The notes: a model not told the origin generated them from the letters alone. Shown: positions 53,453-62,669, counted from the stretch's first letter. The stretch is DNA of 64,000 nucleotides from Porticoccaceae bacterium (GCA_029250825.1 JAQXEN010000024.1:44302-108301); one strand, 5' to 3'. Numbers and translations are program-made.

Positions 53453-54133
53453 TTAACAAGCCGGAACGGTGAGAAAAGTCGCCACCTGCTCTGCTGACAG
53501 ATCGTCTAATCTCGGCACTGTACCGAGACAGGGTTCGTTGATACATTGCTTTAGTGTATCAATATTCTCCTCTAAACGGGGCATCTCCTCATCGAGAATA
53601 TTCGCCACCCAACCGGCAATCTGCAAACCATCGCGGCGGATCGCTTCCATAGTTAACAGCGCATGATTGAGACAACCGAGACGCATACCCACGACAACTA
53701 TTACGGCGCAATTAAGCTCTCGGGCCACATCCGCAAGGGTTTCCCGTGAATTAATCGGCACCCGCCAACCGCCGGCGCCCTCGATGACCACCATATCCAC
53801 CGGCATCAGAGAAACTCCGCGACAATAGCCCACCAGACGCGAGACTGACATGCGCACACCAGCCTCCGCGGCAGCTATATGGGGTGCAATAGCGGGTTCC
53901 AGGGCAATCGGATTAATTTGCTGATAAGACAGCTTATGACTGGCCGCGGCCTGAAGTTGCAGAGCATCAGTATTGGTCATGCCCTGTTCGGTCACTTCGC
54001 AGCCCGCGGCGACCGGCTTGATCGCGGCAGTGCGCAATCCCTGCTGATTAGCCGCCGCCAGAAACCCGCAGCCGACTAGGGTTTTGCCCACATCGGTATC
54101 AGTGCCCGTAATAAATAACCACTGTTTTGCCAT
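53453..54133 (-). CDS. bioD: Dethiobiotin synthetase
   Basis: Closes the ureido ring of dethiobiotin using ATP and CO2. The P-loop is FITGTDTDVGKTLVG at the N-terminus; AIKPVAAGCE and VVIEGAGGWRVPIN are conserved BioD segments. The start is ATG 54133, three codons inside a TTG start, with GAG upstream. It is the last gene of the bio operon, 21 bp after bioHC. The length (226 aa) is normal. Confidence 0.94.
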   Translation of the reverse strand: MAKQWLFITGTDTDVGKTLVGCGFLAAANQQGLRTAAIKPVAAGCEVTEQGMTNTDALQLQAAASHKLSYQQINPIALEPAIAPHIAAAEAGVRMSVSRLVGYCRGVSLMPVDMVVIEGAGGWRVPINSRETLADVARELNCAVIVVVGMRLGCLNHALLTMEAIRRDGLQIAGWVANILDEEMPRLEENIDTLKQCINEPCLGTVPRLDDLSAEQVATFLTVPAC

Positions 54134-54154
54134 CTGTCTCAATCTACTCTGTTG

Positions 54155-55750
54155 TTATGCAATCCCGCGGGCGCGAATAATTTCCCAGGTCGCCGGAACT
54201 GTTCCGTCCGCCTGTCGATAGTCTTCATAGGCAGCATAGAGTGCCTGCAAATGCTGCTTGCCGGTAAGTGTATTCTGTTTGCCGGCATTGATATTGTGCG
54301 CGCCGACATTTTTTAATTCCATCAATAGTTCACGCACCGACCCATGCTGTTGAATACGCTTATCGCTGTGCAACTCAAGTCGGCTAAAACCCGCCCGTTC
54401 CAGAGCTGTCTGCCAGACTTCTAGACTGTAAAAACGATTGACATGAACCTCTCCATCAACCCGCTGCCAAGCATCTCGCAGCTCAGTTAATGTCTGGGGG
54501 CCGGGCACCGCAAAACAGAGTTCACCACCGGGTTTCAATACTCGGAAAAGCTCGCCACAGAGACGCGGTAAATCACTGCACCACTGCAGGGCAAAATTAG
54601 AAAATATCAGCTCTTGGGAATGGTCGTCTAAGGGCAGGTCTTCGGCATCACCGCAGAGCCAATTAGCCTCTGGGTAGCGACTCGATGCATAGGCCAGCAT
54701 TGTCGGAGAGAGATCCACACCGATCACCTGAGCAGCGGGAAAAAGCGCCTGCAACTGCCCCGTGTGATAGCCCGTGCCACAGCCCAGATCAATCAGCTTA
54801 GCAAGTTGTGTATTGCCCTCTAACTGGGCAATCATCTGCTCACCTACCTGATGTTGCAGCAGCGCCGCACAATCATATTTATGGGCGGCGCGGCCAAAGG
54901 AATCCGCAACCTTGGCTTTATCCAGCCCATAGAGTTGCCGCTCTAAAAAGCTCAGGATCTTTTCACTGACAGTATCTGTCTGAGCCAGATGGGGCAGATG
55001 ACCCGCACCCTCAATCACCGCAATCTCTATCTGCCTATTAAGACTAGCGACTCTATTTTTACTGGCAACTGGCACCAAAGCATCACCCTGCCCCAATATG
55101 GCTAGCATCGGACAGCCCAACTGCTCCAGCGCCTGGTGATTATCAATCTCGCCGAGCAGCTCTAATAACTGGCCACCGCTATAAGTATCGAGACACAGGG
55201 GCATAGCCCGCAGCTGGCGAAGCAACTGCCGCTGCTGCTGATCACCCTGCGCTTGCAGACCACTAAAGCGCTTTAGGCAGCTATCCCGATCATCCCGGTA
55301 GGCATCGATAAAACCGCGATACTGTTGCGAGTCTAGCGCCGCCACATTAGCCTCACTGGCAACAAAATGGATATTGCTGGACAGGGTAACTAGGCCTGCG
55401 ATTCGCTGTGGATAACCGGCGGCAAATCCACTGCAGAGCATGCCACCGAGAGATAGGCCGATCAAATAACAGCGCTCAGGCAGTAACTCTGCCATCCACT
55501 GATACATATGGGACTCAGAGTAATGTTGCAGTGCTGGAGACTTAGCAAACCCCGGCAGATCCAAGGTGATCACATCGGCGACCCGGCGCAACTGCTGTGG
55601 CAGATCGGCCCAGATCTGGCTATCCATTCCCCAGCCATGCAATAGCACCAGAGGTGGTGCATAGAGTTTGACGCCCGTGCACGGATACTCGGTTACGCCG
55701 GGATGCATAGAGTAAGCCTCAGCAGGCGCTGACATAGCAGTCCCATTCAT
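54155..55750 (-). CDS. bioHC: BioH-BioC fusion: pimeloyl-ACP methyl ester esterase and malonyl-ACP O-methyltransferase
   Basis: A 531-aa fusion of two enzymes that open and close the pimelate step of biotin synthesis. Residues about 30-265 are an alpha/beta hydrolase like BioH: oxyanion region LLHGWGMDSQIW, nucleophile elbow GLSLGGM, Asp in GQGDALVP, His in GAGHLPHLA. From about residue 275 (KAKVADSFGRAAHKYDCAAL) BioC begins, with the SAM motif LIDLGCGTGYHTG and FSNFALQWCSD. BioC methylates malonyl-ACP to start pimelate synthesis and BioH removes the methyl at the end. The start overlaps the bioF stop (ATGA). Confidence 0.92.
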   Translation of the reverse strand: MNGTAMSAPAEAYSMHPGVTEYPCTGVKLYAPPLVLLHGWGMDSQIWADLPQQLRRVADVITLDLPGFAKSPALQHYSESHMYQWMAELLPERCYLIGLSLGGMLCSGFAAGYPQRIAGLVTLSSNIHFVASEANVAALDSQQYRGFIDAYRDDRDSCLKRFSGLQAQGDQQQRQLLRQLRAMPLCLDTYSGGQLLELLGEIDNHQALEQLGCPMLAILGQGDALVPVASKNRVASLNRQIEIAVIEGAGHLPHLAQTDTVSEKILSFLERQLYGLDKAKVADSFGRAAHKYDCAALLQHQVGEQMIAQLEGNTQLAKLIDLGCGTGYHTGQLQALFPAAQVIGVDLSPTMLAYASSRYPEANWLCGDAEDLPLDDHSQELIFSNFALQWCSDLPRLCGELFRVLKPGGELCFAVPGPQTLTELRDAWQRVDGEVHVNRFYSLEVWQTALERAGFSRLELHSDKRIQQHGSVRELLMELKNVGAHNINAGKQNTLTGKQHLQALYAAYEDYRQADGTVPATWEIIRARGIA

Positions 55751-56925
55751 CAGTTGGCCGCCCCAAGGTTTAGGCTATCCAGCGCCGCGACTAATTGATC
55801 CACCTGTTCTTCACTGTGATTAGCAGAAAGCGTAATCCGCAAGCGACCGGTACCCGCCGGCACCGTGGGTGGACGAATGGCGCCCACCAAAAAGCCTGCG
55901 CTACGGAGCTGCTGACCCACCTGCATCACTTTTTCATCGCTATTAATTAACACTGGCTGTATCGGCGTATTAGACTCTCCTAACTGCAGGCCGATCTGCT
56001 CTGCGCCATCGCGAAAGCGCGCGACTAAGGTAACCAACTTATCGCGACGCCACGTTTCTTCACGGACAATTTTTAAGCTGGCAAGGGTTGCCGCGGCAAT
56101 TGCCGGGGGCAGTGCCGTGGTATAAATATAGCTGCGTGAAAACTGAATCAGGGTTTCAATCAAGGCTTCGCTACCGGCGACAAAGGCACCAAAAGTGCCG
56201 AAGCTTTTACCCAGAGTACCGACCAAAACCGGCACCTGATCTAGACCCATACCCAGCTCCTCTGTGAGTCCACCGCCCCGATGACCAAGCACGCCAATGC
56301 CGTGGGCATCATCGACCATCAGCCAGGCACTGTGCTTTGCAGCCAATGCACTGATTTTTTCCAGAGGTGCTAAATTGCCATCCATACTGAATACACCGTC
56401 AGTGACAAGCAGTTTTCGTGGGGCACTGGACTGTTCGAGGCGCTGCTCAAGGCTGACCATATCCACATGTTTGTAGCGTTTAAAATCCGCCTGGGAAAGC
56501 CGTCCGCCATCCAGCAGAGAGGCGTGATTAAGTTGGTCCTGTAAGACCAGATCGCGGCGTCCAACCAATGCATTAATGGCACCCATGTTGGCCATATAAC
56601 CACTGGAAAATAGCAGCGCTCGGGGTCGTCCGGAAAACGCCGCCAACTGCTCTTCAAGTTTATGGTGAACTACAGAGTGACCACTGACCAGATGCGATGC
56701 ACCGCTGCCAGTGCCATATAAGTCTGCTGCCTGCTTGAGCGCCTGAGTAATATCCTTATGGCCGGCAAGACCCAGATAATCATTGCTGCAAAAATTCACT
56801 AGTGAGTGCCCCTCAACCCACTGAGTCGAGGCACAGCCTGACGCCACATTGAGACGTGTGCGATAGAGATGCTCTTGACGACGCAAATTTAACTGCGCCT
56901 CAAGTGTAGCGTCCATTGAGTTCAT
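55750..56925 (-). CDS. bioF: 8-amino-7-oxononanoate synthase
   Basis: A PLP enzyme joining pimeloyl-ACP and alanine. The PLP lysine is in VGTLGKSFGTFGAF, the segment DDAHGIGVLG holds the conserved Asp and His, and NDYLGLAGH and TGSGASHLVSGH are typical. The length is 391 aa. A second in-frame ATG (56916) is possible. It starts 8 bp after bioB. Confidence 0.95.
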   Translation of the reverse strand: MNSMDATLEAQLNLRRQEHLYRTRLNVASGCASTQWVEGHSLVNFCSNDYLGLAGHKDITQALKQAADLYGTGSGASHLVSGHSVVHHKLEEQLAAFSGRPRALLFSSGYMANMGAINALVGRRDLVLQDQLNHASLLDGGRLSQADFKRYKHVDMVSLEQRLEQSSAPRKLLVTDGVFSMDGNLAPLEKISALAAKHSAWLMVDDAHGIGVLGHRGGGLTEELGMGLDQVPVLVGTLGKSFGTFGAFVAGSEALIETLIQFSRSYIYTTALPPAIAAATLASLKIVREETWRRDKLVTLVARFRDGAEQIGLQLGESNTPIQPVLINSDEKVMQVGQQLRSAGFLVGAIRPPTVPAGTGRLRITLSANHSEEQVDQLVAALDSLNLGAAN

Positions 56926-56933
56926 TGGAATCG

Positions 56934-57989
56934 CTAACCAGCGCGATAAAACTGCGAGTCAGTCTTGGCTTCTGAGAGAGTTTGATGCAATTCAGCTTCC
57001 TGCTGATCATTGGTTTTATCCACATGGAAAGGCTCAGGGGAGATACCCAAACGCTCAAATAACTGCATATCTGAATTGGCTTTTGGATTCGGCGTGGTAA
57101 GCAACTTCTCACAGTAGAAAATCGAATTAGCACCTGCCATAAAGGCCATAGACTGCATCTGTTCATTCATATCTTCGCGACCAGCGGAGAGGCGCACATA
57201 GGATTTTGGCATCATTAAACGAGCTACAGCGATAGTGCGAATAAATTCAAAGGGATCCAGATCCGCTTCATTGGCCATAGGTGTGCCCGCCACTTTGACC
57301 AGCATATTGATCGGAACCGATTCCGGATGCCGCGGCAAGTTAGCCAGCTCCATCAACAGACCGGCGCGATCCTGCTGCCCTTCCCCCATACCAACAATAC
57401 CGCCAGCGCAGACTTTCATACCTGAGTTGCGCACATTAGACAGTGTGTTGAGACGGTCTTGATAGGTTCTGGTGGTAATCACCTCACCGTAAAATTCTTT
57501 TGAGGTATCGAGATTGTGGTTGTAATAGTCAAGACCGGCGCTAGCCAGTTTCTCCGACTGATCTTCACTGAGCATACCCAGAGTCATGCAAGTTTCTAGG
57601 CCCAAGGCCTTCACTTCACGAATCATATTGGCAACTTTAGGAATATCGCGATCGTGGGGCGAGCGCCAGGCGGCACCCATACAGAAACGACTGGAACCAC
57701 TTGCTTTGGCCACCTTCGCCGCTTCAATCACCGCCTCAATTTCGAGCAACTTCTCTTTTTCCAAACCGGTGTCATAGCGGGCACTCTGAGGGCAGTATTT
57801 GCAGTCTTCAGGGCAGGCGCCGGTTTTAATCGACAGCAGTGTACTCAACTGCACCTGATTGGGATTGAAATGGCGACGATGCATTACCTGAGCATCAAAC
57901 AGCAGATCGTTAAACGGCTGATTAAATAGCCCTAGAACTTCTTCGCGGGTCCAGTTATTGCGGATTGTGCTGTCTTGGGGGGCTACCAT
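56934..57989 (-). CDS. bioB: Biotin synthase
   Basis: A radical SAM enzyme inserting sulfur into dethiobiotin. The cluster motif [11 protein letters not shown] provides the three cysteines; [12 protein letters not shown] and [11 protein letters not shown] are conserved. The length (351 aa) is typical. The start is ATG 57989 with GGAG 8 bp upstream. It is first in the operon bioB-bioF-bioHC-bioD. No bioA is in the window, so the DAPA aminotransferase must lie elsewhere. Confidence 0.96.
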   Translation of the reverse strand: MVAPQDSTIRNNWTREEVLGLFNQPFNDLLFDAQVMHRRHFNPNQVQLSTLLSIKTGACPEDCKYCPQSARYDTGLEKEKLLEIEAVIEAAKVAKASGSSRFCMGAAWRSPHDRDIPKVANMIREVKALGLETCMTLGMLSEDQSEKLASAGLDYYNHNLDTSKEFYGEVITTRTYQDRLNTLSNVRNSGMKVCAGGIVGMGEGQQDRAGLLMELANLPRHPESVPINMLVKVAGTPMANEADLDPFEFIRTIAVARLMMPKSYVRLSAGREDMNEQMQSMAFMAGANSIFYCEKLLTTPNPKANSDMQLFERLGISPEPFHVDKTNDQQEAELHQTLSEAKTDSQFYRAG

Positions 57990-58023
57990 AGCCAAAGCTC
58001 CATCATTATCGGTCAGATCGGCA

Positions 58024-58077
58024 ATGATAGAGCGACAGATTTCACTGTCAACCTAATTTAAAATTTAGGGTTAACGG
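58024..58077 (-). promoter_or_regulatory. bio promoter overlapped by BirA-type operator
   Basis: On the minus strand, a perfect -35 TTGACA (58046-58051) and -10 TATCAT (58024-58029) have 16 bp spacing and point to bioB. A palindrome with arms CTGTCAACC (58045-58053) and GGTTAACGG (58069-58077), 15 bp apart, matches the BirA pattern TTGTnAACC-N15-GGTTnACAA. One arm covers the -35, as expected for repression by biotin-BirA. Confidence 0.75.
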
Positions 58078-58128
58078 TGAGATTCTCAGCTAGTTTCCGT
58101 GCGCGGGAATCTCAACCTAGAAACAGCT

Positions 58129-58977
58129 CTATTTTTGCCCAAAAATGTGCATCGATCTGGCCATACCTTTCTTTGACCATCTATACCAGAGACGCGGTAG
58201 CAGACGGAACGTCAGATAAGCCCTTCCCCACCATCCCGGCACAATAATCAATGGCAGATTTTTGGCAACCTGATCAATGGCTTCGCGGGCAAACTCATCT
58301 GCAGGCATGGGGTTAAAAGCGGACCAAAATTTAGTCACCTGCTCTTTAGTGATACCTGAACCCAGTTTGCCAAATTCGCCACCGGTCAAAATTGGCGTTT
58401 GAATAGCGCCGGGACAGAGCGCACTCACCTGAACACCGCGATATTCAGCTTCGATGCGCAGGGCCTGAGACAATCCAACCACGGCAAATTTACTGGTACT
58501 GTAGGGCACGGCATTGGTCGATGGAATCAGACCCGCCATCGATGCGGTGTTGACTATATGGCCAAAACCCTGCTCCACCATAAGCTTATAACAGGCCTGA
58601 ACACCATTGGTGACGCCACGAATATTCACATCAATACTGATATCCCAGTCATTCACCTCGAGATCATGGGTCATGCCACCAACAGCGATACCGGCATTAT
58701 TGAACATATAATCGAGTCGTCCGGTCTTGGCTACAGTCTCATCTACCAGCGCCTGCACAGCGGGGTAATCACAGACATCCAACTCTCGAGCCCAGGCATT
58801 GCCACCATCGGCAACAATGCTCGCCGCCAGCTCTTCGGCCAAGGCTATCTGTCGATCAGCCAAGATCACAGTGCAGCCGCGGCTGACCAGCTCCAGTGCC
58901 ATAGTACGGCCAATACCTGAAGCACCACCGGTAATAATGGCGGTGGCGTTTTTAAAGACTCTAATTTGATCGATCAC
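58129..58977 (-). CDS. Short-chain dehydrogenase/reductase
   Basis: An NAD(P)-dependent oxidoreductase of 282 aa. The Rossmann motif is ITGGASGIGRT; NNAGIAVGG, the active-site Ser in VNTASMAGLI and the catalytic pair YSTSK are intact, and CPGAIQTPI follows. The C-terminal 45 residues are hydrophobic and basic (LIIVPGWWGRAYLTFRLLPR), a pattern of SDRs that act on lipids near the membrane. The substrate is unknown. The GTG start has GGGG upstream. It lies just upstream of the bio promoter on the same strand but is a separate unit. Confidence 0.87.
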   Translation of the reverse strand: MIDQIRVFKNATAIITGGASGIGRTMALELVSRGCTVILADRQIALAEELAASIVADGGNAWARELDVCDYPAVQALVDETVAKTGRLDYMFNNAGIAVGGMTHDLEVNDWDISIDVNIRGVTNGVQACYKLMVEQGFGHIVNTASMAGLIPSTNAVPYSTSKFAVVGLSQALRIEAEYRGVQVSALCPGAIQTPILTGGEFGKLGSGITKEQVTKFWSAFNPMPADEFAREAIDQVAKNLPLIIVPGWWGRAYLTFRLLPRLWYRWSKKGMARSMHIFGQK

Positions 58978-59043
58978 TACTGAACCCCTTAAATTTTTAC
59001 CGGCACGCCATCTTTTGTGGCGTTACCATTGAGTTAATCCTTG

Positions 59044-59079
59044 CCTTGAACTGAGCCTTGAACTGAGCATTAAATTGAC
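59044..59079. repeat. Three-copy 12-bp tandem repeat
   Basis: CCTTGAACTGAG at 59044 and 59056, then a diverged copy CATTAAATTGAC at 59068. Confidence 0.75.
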
Positions 59080-59207
59080 CCCAGTCGACCAGAGTACCTA
59101 CAGCCACTTTAGATCAACTTGATTTGTGCGCGGGGTATTATGCACTGCTAAATGGTTGAAGGCGATATCAGCGGGATGGCCCTTTAACCTGCTGCTGGCA
59201 GCAACAA

Positions 59208-59357
59208 TCATTGCGCCCTGAAGCAAGATTTTATTGAATTCGTCCTAGTCCCATTAAAAGCTAACCCGACACAAGAGAACGCCATTCCAGCGAGCACAAT
59301 CCACTGGTAAAAAACAACCCAGAGTCCAATTGTTGCGAGATAGAGTGACAGAGCCAT
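59208..59357 (-). CDS. Possible small membrane protein (49 aa)
   Basis: An ORF from ATG 59357 to TGA at 59208 encodes a mostly hydrophobic peptide (ATIGLWVVFYQWIVLAGMAF) with a basic tail. The frame stays open upstream for about 14 codons, giving a basic lead-in with no obvious start, so it could be a 5'-broken remnant. There is no clear ribosome-binding site. Coding status is uncertain; the evidence is the long hydrophobic helix followed by positive charges. Confidence 0.25.
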   Translation of the reverse strand: MALSLYLATIGLWVVFYQWIVLAGMAFSCVGLAFNGTRTNSIKSCFRAQ

Positions 59358-59485
59358 AAAACCACGCCAATAGCGACTTAAAGGGGCCTTTAAAGGTGAT
59401 TACCATGTTGCCAATCTAGGCTAAAAAGGCTTAAATAAGATTCTAAAAAAAGACTATAGAATTAATTTAAAGAAGGAAAAATGTG

Positions 59486-59689
59486 ATGGGTTTTGGATGG
59501 CAAGAATTATTAATTATTGCGGTAATTGTGGCACTGGTTTTTGGTACTAAAAAATTGCGCAATATAGGTTCGGATCTAGGTGGCGCGGTGAAGGGATTTA
59601 AAGATTCCGTCGGCAGCGATAGCAAAGACGAAGGTCAGACAGCTGTGGAGTCTGACACCCCAGTCGAGAAAAAAAGCACTGCAGAGTAA
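59486..59689 (+). CDS. tatA: Sec-independent translocase subunit TatA
   Basis: Pore-forming subunit of the twin-arginine translocase. The 67-aa protein has the N-terminal helix [19 protein letters not shown], the hinge [10 protein letters not shown], the amphipathic helix [14 protein letters not shown] and an acidic tail. I start at ATG 59486, 9 bp after an AAGGA element, over the GTG at 59483. It is first of the tatABC operon; the Tat-type MsrB in this window is a likely client. Confidence 0.93.
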   Translation: MGFGWQELLIIAVIVALVFGTKKLRNIGSDLGGAVKGFKDSVGSDSKDEGQTAVESDTPVEKKSTAE

Positions 59690-59692
59690 CCC

Positions 59693-60142
59693 ATGTTCGA
59701 TATCGGCTTTTCCGAACTCCTGGTTATCGCGGTCATTACACTTATTGTAATGGGGCCTGAGCGTCTGCCTGAAACAGTGCGCAGTATCAGCCTATGGTTT
59801 GGGCGCATGAAGCAGATGGTCTCCAGCGCCAGACAGGAACTGGAAAACGAAGTGGGCATGGATGAAATTCGCCGGCAGTTGCAAAATGAGAAGATCATGC
59901 GCGACTTGGATGCAGCGAAAGAGAATATTGAAACCACAATCACTGACACCCAAGCTGCAATCGACAAAGAGATATCTGACGCCAAGATTACACGTGAAAA
60001 CGAACTATCTGACGCCAAAGCAAAGCTGGATGAGGATCTAGATGATCCTTGGGTAGACGAGGAAGAACTAGATAAAGAACTAGATAAAAAGCCAAGCCAA
60101 GACGATCCCACACAGCCAACCAAAGAAACCTCAAATGTCTGA
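59693..60142 (+). CDS. tatB: Sec-independent translocase subunit TatB
   Basis: Receptor subunit that binds Tat signals with TatC. The opening MFDIGFSELLVIAVITLIVM and GPERLPETVR are diagnostic. A long charged helical region and an acidic, Asp/Lys-rich tail follow (149 aa). It starts 3 bp after tatA and overlaps tatC by 8 bp. Confidence 0.94.
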   Translation: MFDIGFSELLVIAVITLIVMGPERLPETVRSISLWFGRMKQMVSSARQELENEVGMDEIRRQLQNEKIMRDLDAAKENIETTITDTQAAIDKEISDAKITRENELSDAKAKLDEDLDDPWVDEEELDKELDKKPSQDDPTQPTKETSNV

Positions 60143-60875
60143 ATCAGAAAACCTCAGCAGCCAGCCGTTTATGAGTCATCTGATTGAATTTAGAGATCGA
60201 ATACTCCGCTGTGTCGCCTCTGTTATCGTTATTTTTGCCGGCTTATTCTCTTTTAGTAATGAGCTGTATCTGTATATCTCTGAGCCTATCCGCGAGTATC
60301 TGCCCGACACCACAAGCATGATTGCCACCGAGGTAGCCTCGCCCTTTTTAACCCCCTTTAAGCTGACTCTGGTATTGTCCATGTTTGCAGCTATGCCCTA
60401 TATCCTCTTCCAGACATGGGCGTTTCTTGCTCCTGGACTTTATAAACGGGAAAAGAGAATTGTTATACCGCTGTTTATCTCTAGCGTGGCCCTGTTTTAT
60501 GCGGGCATGGCCTTTGCCTACTACATTGTCTTTCCACTGGTATTTTTATTCTTCACTAGCATAGCCCCGGAAGGCATTACCGTGATGCCGGATATTCGCA
60601 GCTATTTGGACTTTGTGTTGAAGCTATTTTTTGCCTTTGGCCTGAGCTTTGAAATCCCCATTGCCGTGGTGATTCTGTCGTGGATGGGCGCAGTTGACCC
60701 CGACAATCTAGCCAAGAAACGCCCCTATGTTTTTGTACTCTGCTTTGTACTGGGTATGTTACTGACGCCACCAGATATTATTTCTCAAACATTGCTCGCC
60801 ATACCTATGTGGCTACTATTTGAGGTGGGTATCCTATTTGGCCGAATGGTGCGCCCAGCCAAAGAGGCTGTGTAA
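60135..60875 (+). CDS. tatC: Sec-independent translocase subunit TatC
   Basis: The six-helix core of the Tat receptor (246 aa). Conserved segments are SHLIEFRDRILRC at the N-terminus, FQTWAFLAPGLYKREK, the FGLSFEIPI region with its key Glu, and KRPYVFV. Length and topology are normal. It overlaps tatB. The stop codon lies in a hairpin and begins a 14-bp duplication. Confidence 0.95.
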   Translation: MSESENLSSQPFMSHLIEFRDRILRCVASVIVIFAGLFSFSNELYLYISEPIREYLPDTTSMIATEVASPFLTPFKLTLVLSMFAAMPYILFQTWAFLAPGLYKREKRIVIPLFISSVALFYAGMAFAYYIVFPLVFLFFTSIAPEGITVMPDIRSYLDFVLKLFFAFGLSFEIPIAVVILSWMGAVDPDNLAKKRPYVFVLCFVLGMLLTPPDIISQTLLAIPMWLLFEVGILFGRMVRPAKEAV

Positions 60876-60900
60876 GACAGCCTCTTTAAGACAGCCGCAC
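60861..60900 (+). terminator. Hairpin at tatC stop, with 14-bp duplication
   Basis: An 11-bp perfect stem (60861-60871 with 60877-60887, loop 5 nt) contains the tatC stop codon. It ends in TTT only, so termination strength is doubtful; it may serve both tatC and the convergent synthetase. TAAGACAGCC occurs twice, at 60873 and 60887, period 14, starting at the stop codon. Confidence 0.45.
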
Positions 60901-60934
60901 AAAACACAAGCCACTCGCACCGCCCAAGCAAGGC

Positions 60935-62473
60935 TTAACTCAGCTTGCTTATCTGCTCTTTGAGAATAAATTTCTGCACCTTCCCCGCAGGGTTGCGAGG
61001 TAAGGCGTCAACAATATGTAATCTGCGCGGCAATTTATAGCGCGCCAAGGTCTTGCCAACAAAATCCTGTAGCTCTTCTAGTGCCAGTGAGGTGCCTCCA
61101 TGCAACACCACAACAGCAACCAGCAACTCACCCCATTTGTCATCGGGCACGCCAATCACCGCGACCTCTGCAATTGCGCTGTGCTCAAATAGAACACTTT
61201 CGACCTCTGCGGGATAGATATTTTCACCTCCAGAAATAACCATATCTTTGATTCTATCGCAGATAAAAAGGAAGTTATCCTTATCGAAATAGCCCACATC
61301 ACCACTGTGAAACCAGCCGTCTTTATCAATGGCCTCGGCAGTTGCGTCCGGGCGATTCCAGTAGCCCTTCATGACATTGGGCCCCTTAATCCAAATCTCC
61401 CCACGCTCGCCATTAGCCACTGTCTGACCCTGACCATCGACAATCCGCACAGATGTAAACATTAAACTTTGACCGGCTGAGCCAATCTTGCTGGTTGCAA
61501 ATTTGCTGCCCAGCACAGTGACATAGGGAGACGTTTCGGTAAGTCCGTAACCCTGACAAAAGGTCACGCCGCGACTGGCGTAAATATTAAGCAGCGGCAG
61601 GGGCACCGGTGCCGAGCCAACATTAAATGAAATAACACTGCTAAAATCGGTGTCAGCAAATGCTTGGTGCTGAGACATCATGGTGAACATAGTTGGGGCA
61701 CCAAACATAGTGGATACCTGATACTTTTCAATATCATGCAACACCGCACCGGCATCAAAACTTCGGTGCAACACCACCGCAACACCTCGAACCAAGGAAA
61801 TATGGGTGGTTACATTAAGGCCTCCAATATGAAATAACGGCGCACAGGTGAGGCTTGCGCCGACCATGCTCTCCTCAAGCAGCGACACATTCACCGTATT
61901 CCAAAAGATATTACCGTGGGTAAGCATGGCCCCTTTCGGCAACCCAGTGGTTCCCGATGTATACATAATAAGTGCCACATCATCGGTTTCGATGGCTTCA
62001 ACCGTCTCGATGGGCGTGGCACTGGCCAGCAGATTGTCCAGAGACTCCCAACCGGGCCGATCGCTCTCTACTGATAGATAACGCTCGCAGGATAGCTCCT
62101 GTTTCTGTTCGTCCAGTATCGAGGCGCAGGCATCATCAGCCAGCATGATTTGGATACCCGAGTCGCCAATAATAAAGCCCGCCTCAGAGGGGGTCAGGCG
62201 AAAATTGAGCGGGACAAATATAGCGCCGATGCAGCTACAGGCATAAACAGCTTCAAGAAAGCAGGGATGATTTAAACCCATATAACCTACACGATCACCG
62301 CGGCTAACCCCCAAATCAAGCAAGGCGGCAGCCAACTTGCGCACTCGATTTGATAGCTCGGCATAGGTCTGCAACTTGCCTTCAAACCTCAGTGCAGGAT
62401 CCTCTGGAAAAAGCTCGGCGCTTTTGAGAATCGTCTGCCCCATGCCAATATTAACCACTTGCTCGTGCAACAT
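60935..62473 (-). CDS. AMP-forming acyl-CoA synthetase
   Basis: Activates a carboxylic acid to its CoA thioester through an acyl-AMP (512 aa). The P-loop-like motif is MYTSGTTGLPKGAML; also visible are YGLTETSPYVT, GWFHSGDVGYFD, the hinge DRIKDMVISGGENIYPAEVE, and the catalytic lysine in NPAGKVQKF. It resembles medium/long-chain fatty acyl-CoA ligases; the exact acid is not readable. GGAG and AGGA elements precede ATG 62473. The neighbouring alpha/beta hydrolase is divergent. Confidence 0.9.
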   Translation of the reverse strand: MLHEQVVNIGMGQTILKSAELFPEDPALRFEGKLQTYAELSNRVRKLAAALLDLGVSRGDRVGYMGLNHPCFLEAVYACSCIGAIFVPLNFRLTPSEAGFIIGDSGIQIMLADDACASILDEQKQELSCERYLSVESDRPGWESLDNLLASATPIETVEAIETDDVALIMYTSGTTGLPKGAMLTHGNIFWNTVNVSLLEESMVGASLTCAPLFHIGGLNVTTHISLVRGVAVVLHRSFDAGAVLHDIEKYQVSTMFGAPTMFTMMSQHQAFADTDFSSVISFNVGSAPVPLPLLNIYASRGVTFCQGYGLTETSPYVTVLGSKFATSKIGSAGQSLMFTSVRIVDGQGQTVANGERGEIWIKGPNVMKGYWNRPDATAEAIDKDGWFHSGDVGYFDKDNFLFICDRIKDMVISGGENIYPAEVESVLFEHSAIAEVAVIGVPDDKWGELLVAVVVLHGGTSLALEELQDFVGKTLARYKLPRRLHIVDALPRNPAGKVQKFILKEQISKLS

Positions 62474-62567
62474 ATCCTGACTCCTCTATCGCTAGGGCGA
62501 CCAACGCAGACTACTTAGTTGTGCCACAACCCCCTGACCTAAATGAGGTGATCAAGCAGCTGATAAA

Positions 62568-62603
62568 GCGCCTAAGAAGGCGCCTAAGAAGGCGCCTAAA
62601 AAG
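62568..62603. repeat. Three-copy 12-bp tandem repeat
   Basis: GCGCCTAAGAAG at 62568 and 62580, and GCGCCTAAAAAG at 62592. Confidence 0.88.
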
Positions 62604-62669
62604 TGCCTGACCAGCATGCTGTGAAGCGATCACTTGGTGCAGTTAGCGTCAATTTAACATTATAATTAT

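Larger units (their letters stand above)
58978..59485. other. 508-bp spacer before tatA
   Basis: Holds a three-copy 12-bp repeat (59044-59079) and a possible small minus-strand ORF (59208-59357). A weak candidate promoter for tatA is TTGCCA (59408-59413) with TTAAAT (59431-59436), 17 bp apart. Nothing else recognised. Confidence 0.4.
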
